Below are positions 5,662-6,641 of a DNA stretch of 6,641 nucleotides, piece after piece. Position 1 is the stretch's first letter. Every line of letters begins with the position of its first letter. The stretch covers positions 1 to 6,641 of the forward strand of contig JAOTUT010000088.1 of the NCBI GenBank assembly GCA_029863735.1, read 5' to 3'. This DNA is from Ignavibacteria bacterium. GTDB lineage: Bacteria > Bacteroidota > Ignavibacteria > Ignavibacteriales > Ignavibacteriaceae. The notes beneath the pieces were generated by a model that worked only from the letters and a program-made list of their open reading frames with translations, had not been told where the DNA came from and ran no database searches. A program made the position numbers and the translations under genes.

Positions 5662-6569
5662 TGGACAAGCCGGTAAGGGACTTCAAAAATTTTCTTGATC
5701 CAACATTTATTTCAAAGCTTAATTCGCTCGAACTAAAAGCGAGATTTGTGGTTGAAGGTTTTATGGTTGGATTGCATAAAAGTCCTTATCATGGTTTCAG
5801 CGTTGAATTTTCTGAGCATCGTTCTTACATGCAGGGAGATAATCTTAAAGATGTTGACTGGAAAGTATTTGGCAAGACTGAAAAGTATTTTATAAAGCAA
5901 TACGAAGAGGAAACGAATTTAAGGAGTCATATTTTTCTGGACACAAGCAATTCGATGGCTTACAGTTCGGGCAAAAATATCTCTAAGCTTGATTACTCAT
6001 TAACTCTTGCTGCAGCTTTAAGTTATTTAATGATACATCAGCAGGATGCTGTTGGATTAACTCTTTATGCAGAAAAAATAAACAAATATTTACCTCCAAA
6101 ATCTTCCCGTGCATATCTTCAGGAAATACTTAAAAGTCTTGCAAACATTCAGGCTTCTGAGAAAACTAACACTGCTGCAAGTTTGAGTGAAGCTGCGGAG
6201 AAGATTAAAAGAAGGGGACTTGTCATAATTATTTCCGATTTTTTTGATGAAATTGGATCTGTATTGGAAGCTTTGAAGCATTTTAGTTACAAAAAAAATG
6301 AAGTTATAGTATTCCAGGTTCTTGATCCGATGGAAAAGACTTTCGCATTTGGGAAAGATGCAATCTTTAAAGATTTGGAAACGGGGGATGAACTTACAAC
6401 CCAGCCATATCAGATTCAAAAGGCATATCGCGAGGCAATGTCAGAATTTACTAGCAGGATTAAGGCAGAATGTCTCAACTCAAATATTGATTACAATCTG
6501 GTCGAAACATCAGACCTCTATGATAAAGCTCTCATTCGATACATTCAAAAAAGAAGCAGGCTATACTGA
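5661..6569 (+). CDS. DUF58 domain protein with vWA-like MIDAS motif
   Basis: A 302-aa protein of the DUF58 family, a vWA-related group usually encoded beside MoxR AAA+ ATPases and Bat proteins; its biochemical role is not settled. The family signature covers residues 44-84: HGFSVEFSEHRSY, GDNLKDVDWKVFGKTEKYFIKQ and the EEE run at 82-84. The MIDAS-like D-x-S-x-S motif is intact (D94, S96, S98 in LDTSNSM), and a second vWA strand, VIIISDFFD, is at 188-196. No transmembrane segment is seen, so this is the short soluble form rather than the longer membrane-anchored one. The start overlaps the lipoprotein stop (taATG), so the two are probably co-translated. No MoxR gene lies directly upstream, and no further Bat gene follows on this strand within the window. 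Family call is firm; the link with the lipoprotein is inferred from coupling. Confidence 0.92.
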   Translation: MDKPVRDFKNFLDPTFISKLNSLELKARFVVEGFMVGLHKSPYHGFSVEFSEHRSYMQGDNLKDVDWKVFGKTEKYFIKQYEEETNLRSHIFLDTSNSMAYSSGKNISKLDYSLTLAAALSYLMIHQQDAVGLTLYAEKINKYLPPKSSRAYLQEILKSLANIQASEKTNTAASLSEAAEKIKRRGLVIIISDFFDEIGSVLEALKHFSYKKNEVIVFQVLDPMEKTFAFGKDAIFKDLETGDELTTQPYQIQKAYREAMSEFTSRIKAECLNSNIDYNLVETSDLYDKALIRYIQKRSRLY

Positions 6570-6588
6570 GGAAATATTTACCATTCTA

Positions 6589-6641
6589 TTAGAGTAGTCT
6601 TTTAATTTCGTCAAAATATTTTTCTGAAAGGCTCTCTGCCT
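6589..6641 (-). CDS. Possible C-terminus of a convergent gene (partial, cut by window edge)
   Basis: On the minus strand an open frame enters at the window edge and ends at a TAA (6589-6591), giving a tail of about 17 codons that reads AESLSEKYFDEIKRLL. This looks like a natural amphipathic protein end, and the position 20 bases past the DUF58 stop suits a convergent gene. The stretch is far too short to identify a family, and chance openness of this length is common, so it is only a candidate. Confidence 0.3.
   Translation of the reverse strand, partial: AESLSEKYFDEIKRLL

Noticed and set aside
6090..6419. Minus-strand open frame inside the DUF58 gene
   Set aside because: Antisense to a well-conserved family domain; the product is Phe/Ile/Lys-rich without family features.
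6322..6597. + strand open frame overlapping the end of the DUF58 gene
   Set aside because: It is a frame-shifted reading of DUF58 codons and lacks any recognisable domain or start signal.

Overview
The window looks like AT-rich chromosomal DNA from a member of the Bacteroidota/Ignavibacteriota (FCB) group, most likely an Ignavibacteria-type organism. The clues are two large secreted proteins that end in a type IX secretion system (T9SS) type A sorting domain with the motif QNYPNPFNPST, the PVELTSFTA module just before that domain, and TAnnTTTG-type -7 promoter boxes. This assignment rests on motif recognition only; no database search was possible.

Layout, all confident genes on the + strand. 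(1) 40-534 is purE, a class I N5-CAIR mutase of purine synthesis. (2) A 239-bp gap carries a Bacteroidota-like promoter (-7 box at 601-608) and what would be a leader of about 160 nt. (3) 774-2957 encodes a 727-aa exported multidomain protein: propeller-like repeats, an Fn3-like domain, a jelly-roll domain, then the PVELTSFTA module and sorting domain. A strong intrinsic terminator follows at 3009-3040. (4) 3145-5007 encodes a second T9SS cargo of 620 aa with unrelated N-terminal domains but nearly the same C-terminal 190 residues, again followed by an intrinsic terminator (5030-5064) of similar stem sequence. (5) A TAATTTTG promoter box at 5120-5127 appears to start a new transcription unit. 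It holds a short TPR lipoprotein (5158-5661) whose stop codon overlaps by one base the start of a soluble DUF58/vWA-like protein (5661-6569). The last ~50 bases may hold the C-terminus of a convergent minus-strand gene.

The genes form at least four functional units rather than one pathway: purine synthesis, two independently terminated T9SS cargo genes that look like modular paralogues, and a coupled envelope lipoprotein/DUF58 pair. I see no mobile element, CRISPR array, tRNA or rRNA, and no convincing undescribed system. The items most worth a second look are the shared C-terminal module and terminators of the two cargo genes, the strong Shine-Dalgarno sequences found only on those two genes, and the TPR lipoprotein-DUF58 coupling without an adjacent MoxR ATPase.
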